Source of the DNA: Methylobacterium sp. Leaf117
Lineage (GTDB): Bacteria > Pseudomonadota > Alphaproteobacteria > Rhizobiales > Beijerinckiaceae
Reading direction: 5' to 3'
Length of the DNA: 64,000 nt
Assembly: GCF_001422985.1 (NCBI RefSeq)
Contig: NZ_LMNL01000034.1
Location: forward strand, 830,112-894,111
In this document: one piece after another, positions 61,515-64,000 of the stretch
Position numbering within the stretch: the first letter of the stretch is position 1
Layout: the number at the start of each line of letters is the position of its first letter
The notes under the pieces: model-generated
Seen by the model: only the letters and a program-made list of their open reading frames with translations
Told to the model about the DNA's origin: nothing
Database searches by the model: none
Translations under genes and position numbers: made by a program

Positions 61515-63077
61515 TCAGCGCCCCGCATAGGCAAAGTGCTCGCGCCGGCGCTCGATCGAGGAGGGAATCCGCAGGGATTCCCGGTACTTCGCCACGGTAC
61601 GGCGAGCGATGTCGATGCCTTCGTCGCGGAGCTTCTGGACCAGGGCATCGTCCGACAGCACGTCGCTTGGGGCCTCGCCGTCGACGAGCTGCTTGATGCG
61701 ATGGCGCACCGCCTCCGAGGAATGAGACGCGGTGCCGGCCGCGCCCGGAATCGCCGCGGTGAAGAAGTACTTCATCTCCAGCGTGCCCCGGCTGGTGCCG
61801 ATCGACTTGTTGGAGGTCACCCGCGAGACGGTGGATTCGTGCATGCCGATGGCCTCGGCCACGGTCTTCAGGTTGAGCGGGCGCAGGTGCGCGACGCCGT
61901 GCAGGAAGAAGGCATCCTGCTGGCGCACGATCTCGGAGGCGACCTTGAGGATGGTGCGGGCCCGCTGCTCCAGGCTACGGGTCAGCCAGTTGGCGGTCTG
62001 AAGGCATTCCGACAGGAAGGCCTTGTCGCCCTCGGCGGCCGCTCCGCGTGAGACGCGGGCATAGTAGCTCTGGTTGACCAGGACCCGCGGCAGCGCCTCG
62101 GCATTGAGTTCCACGAGCCAGGAGCCGTCCGGCGCGGCGCGCACGAACACGTCCGGGATCAGCACCTCGACGGCGCGGGCCCCGAAGGCGCGGCCGGGCT
62201 TGGGATCGAGCCGGCGCAGCTCCGCCAGCATGTCGACGAGATCCTCGTCATCGACGCCACAGAGCCGACGAAGCGCCGCGAAATCGCGCTTGGCCACGAG
62301 GTCGAGGCGCGAGACCAGCGCCTGCATGGCGGGATCGAAACGGTCGCGGTCGCGCAACTGGAGTGCGAGGCATTCGGCGAGATCGCGCGCAGCGATCCCC
62401 GCCGGCTCGAAGCTCTGGACGAGCTTCAGCACGCGGGCGACCCGGTCAAGCGAGGCGCCGAGGCGCTCGGCCACCGCGTCGATCGATTCGCGCAGGTATC
62501 CGGCATCGTCGACGGCGTCGATGAGAAATCCGCCGATCAGGCGGTCCATCGGATCGCGGGTGGCGAGGTCGAGCTGGGCGCCGAGATGTTCGCGCAGAGA
62601 GACCTCGGCGGTCAGCGTCGCCTCGAAGTCGGGGGCCTCCCCCTCGAAGCTTCCGCCGGTGTTGCCGTAGGGAGCCGGTGTCAGCGAGAGCATGTCACCG
62701 GAGGCCGCTTCGCGCGCATGGCTCGGATTTTCGTCCGAGAAGACATTGTCGAGGCGGGTGTCGAGGGCACTTTCCATGTCGGCGCCGCTCGCCGTCAGCG
62801 TCGTGGCGATCCACGGCTCGTCGCCACCGTCGTAATCGCCATCCTCGCCATCTCCGGCCCGATCGACAGAGGATTCGGAAGGTGTCTCACCGGGGGGACG
62901 TTCGATCTCGGCTTCGCCCTCGGCGCGTTCGAGGAGAGGATTGCGCTCCAGTTCGGCATCCACATAGGCGGCGAGATCGAGCTGGGACAGTTGGAGGAGC
63001 TTGATCGCCTGGAGAAGCTGAGGCGTCATCACCAGGGCTTGGCCCTGGCGCATTTCCAGCCGTTGCAGCAGACTCAT
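61515..63077 (-). CDS. rpoN: RNA polymerase sigma-54 factor
   Basis: A 520-residue sigma-54. The Gln/Leu-rich region I (MSLLQRLEMRQGQALVMTPQ and on, to about 50), an acidic region II (50-160), the core-binding domain, the helix-turn-helix and the RpoN box ARRTVAKYRE (about 491-500) are all present. It directs nitrogen, C4-dicarboxylate and other activator-dependent promoters. It lies downstream of lptB on the same strand, the usual gene order, with 381 bases between them. The usual hpf/ptsN genes do not follow; panD is convergent instead. Confidence 0.97.
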   Translation of the reverse strand: MSLLQRLEMRQGQALVMTPQLLQAIKLLQLSQLDLAAYVDAELERNPLLERAEGEAEIERPPGETPSESSVDRAGDGEDGDYDGGDEPWIATTLTASGADMESALDTRLDNVFSDENPSHAREAASGDMLSLTPAPYGNTGGSFEGEAPDFEATLTAEVSLREHLGAQLDLATRDPMDRLIGGFLIDAVDDAGYLRESIDAVAERLGASLDRVARVLKLVQSFEPAGIAARDLAECLALQLRDRDRFDPAMQALVSRLDLVAKRDFAALRRLCGVDDEDLVDMLAELRRLDPKPGRAFGARAVEVLIPDVFVRAAPDGSWLVELNAEALPRVLVNQSYYARVSRGAAAEGDKAFLSECLQTANWLTRSLEQRARTILKVASEIVRQQDAFFLHGVAHLRPLNLKTVAEAIGMHESTVSRVTSNKSIGTSRGTLEMKYFFTAAIPGAAGTASHSSEAVRHRIKQLVDGEAPSDVLSDDALVQKLRDEGIDIARRTVAKYRESLRIPSSIERRREHFAYAGR

Positions 63078-63458
63078 GGTTGTGGCCCCGGAGTGAGTCG
63101 CGCCTTAGGCCAGCCGCGCACGTCGCCGTGAGCCCCGCCTCGGCACAGATCTTGCTTCCTTTTCGCAGTTCCCAGGTGTAGCGCCAACCCGAGCACACGT
63201 CAAAGCGTGCCGGGGAACATTTGCTCGCAAATTAGGCACGTCACCGAAACACCACAGGCGTCCGACGCTCAGGCGAGGGCTGAACCTCGCATTGTGCACG
63301 CTAACAAAAGCTTGTTGCGATAGGGAAAGTCGGCGTCGCGCCAGACCTGGGCCGAATTGGTCCCGCCACGCGATCGGGTGAAAAAATCTGCGGGAGATGC
63401 CGGCGGCGTCTTGTTCTGCCGGCCAATTGCGAAGGGCCCACCCGGAGCGAGGGCGTGC
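63078..63458. other. rpoN upstream region
   Basis: About 380 bases between lptB and rpoN. It contains a 14-bp palindrome (63219-63232) and a weaker AACAA/TTGTT pair at 63303-63316, in a locally AT-rich stretch. No gene was found; the rpoN promoter is expected here. Confidence 0.5.
63219..63232. promoter_or_regulatory. Palindrome ATTTGCTCGCAAAT upstream of rpoN
   Basis: ATTTGC and GCAAAT flank TC at 63219-63232, about 140 bases before the rpoN start. It is a perfect inverted repeat and could be an operator; the binding protein is unknown. Confidence 0.4.
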
Positions 63459-64000
63459 CTAGAGGCGAAAGTCTTCGCCGAGATAGAGGCGGCGCGCTTC
63501 GGGGTTAGCCACGATCTCTTCCGGCGTCCCCTCGGTCAGAATACGGCCGGAATGGGCAATGTAGGCCCGGTCGATCAACCCGAGGGTTTCGCGCACGTTA
63601 TGGTCGGTGATCAGCACACCGATGCCGCGCTGCTTCAGGTGTTTTACCAGATCCTGGATATCGCCCACCGCAATGGGATCGATGCCCGCGAAAGGCTCGT
63701 CGAGAAGCATGAAGCTCGGTGAGGAGGCCAGCGCCCGCGCAATCTCGCAGCGCCGCCGCTCGCCCCCCGAGAGCGCGATTGACGGCGACTTGCGCAGGCG
63801 CGCGATGTCGAACTCCTCAAGCAGCGATTCGAGCTTGCGACCGCGCTCCTTGCGGTCGGGCTCGACCACTTCGAGCACGGCGCGGATATTGTCCTCCACC
63901 GTCAGGCCGCGGAAGATCGAAGCCTCCTGCGGCAGATAGCCGATGCCGAGGCGGGCGCGCTGATACATCGGCAGCCGGGTGATCGGCAGTCCATCGAGGG
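63459..64000 (-). CDS. lptB: LPS export ABC transporter ATPase LptB (partial, N-terminus outside window)
   Basis: The visible 180 residues run from the right window edge to the stop at 63459. They include the Q-loop region GIGYLPQEASIFRGLTVEDN, the signature LSGGERRRCEIARAL, Walker B SFMLLDEPFAGIDP and the switch His in LITDHNV, ending NPEARRLYLGEDFRL. This is LptB, which powers extraction of lipopolysaccharide from the inner membrane with LptFG and passes it to LptC and LptA. The Walker A part is beyond the edge. The adjacency to rpoN is classical. Confidence 0.96.
   Translation of the reverse strand, partial: LDGLPITRLPMYQRARLGIGYLPQEASIFRGLTVEDNIRAVLEVVEPDRKERGRKLESLLEEFDIARLRKSPSIALSGGERRRCEIARALASSPSFMLLDEPFAGIDPIAVGDIQDLVKHLKQRGIGVLITDHNVRETLGLIDRAYIAHSGRILTEGTPEEIVANPEARRLYLGEDFRL

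Overview
The window is high-GC bacterial DNA, densely coded on both strands, with GTG and TTG starts and many 4-base stop/start overlaps. The gene set (sigma-54 next to the LPS exporter ATPase LptB, SecA, Kup, IspG, PanD, MoaE, XerD next to aroK-aroB, a large hybrid histidine kinase, a patatin lipase, an ECF sigma with a membrane anti-sigma) points to an alphaproteobacterium of the Hyphomicrobiales, most likely Methylobacterium or a close relative. The genus is an inference from gene content and style. There is no rRNA, tRNA, phage or IS element that I can recognise, so this looks like ordinary chromosome with one accessory island at the left.

1-10.5 kb is the most interesting part. A membrane acyltransferase (cut by the window edge) diverges from a tight seven-gene operon: carrier protein, acyl-CoA-dehydrogenase-like flavoprotein, class II aaRS-like amino acid:[carrier protein] ligase, DUF1839 protein, GH2 beta-mannosidase-like protein, tandem alpha/beta hydrolase of the exosortase-associated type, and an exported glycosidase-like protein. 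All junctions overlap or nearly touch. I read it as a pathway that charges one amino acid onto a carrier protein, possibly oxidises it there, and passes it to a carbohydrate-containing acceptor. DUF1839 is proposed as a papain-like (BtrH-type) cysteine acyltransferase for the last step.

10.9-20 kb: a MipA/OmpV barrel protein, a complete CzcBA/NodT-type RND efflux operon with a chain of three 5-codon leader ORFs before the pump gene, a glutamine amidotransferase and a small acidic hypothetical protein. 20.4-25 kb: a giant MFS-acyltransferase-acyl-ACP-synthetase fusion, divergent from a TetR regulator with a perfect 17-bp palindrome between them. 25-30.9 kb: chemotaxis transducer, small secreted protein, doubled gamma-carbonic-anhydrase-like protein, MoaE, AI-2E-type permease.

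30.9-46 kb is largely housekeeping: xerD with a 50-codon coupled membrane peptide gene, aroK-aroB-hybrid histidine kinase, CNNM/CorC protein, diguanylate cyclase, parvulin, secA-GNAT, and a SleB-like lipoprotein. 46-64 kb: Kup, IspG, patatin, ECF sigma/anti-sigma, class A acid phosphatase, TerC, diacylglycerol-kinase-like protein, two exported or anchored proteins, QmcA-NfeD, PanD, RpoN and a partial LptB. Short direct tandem repeats (14-21 bp units, 3-6 copies) recur both inside genes and between them, and are a signature of this genome.
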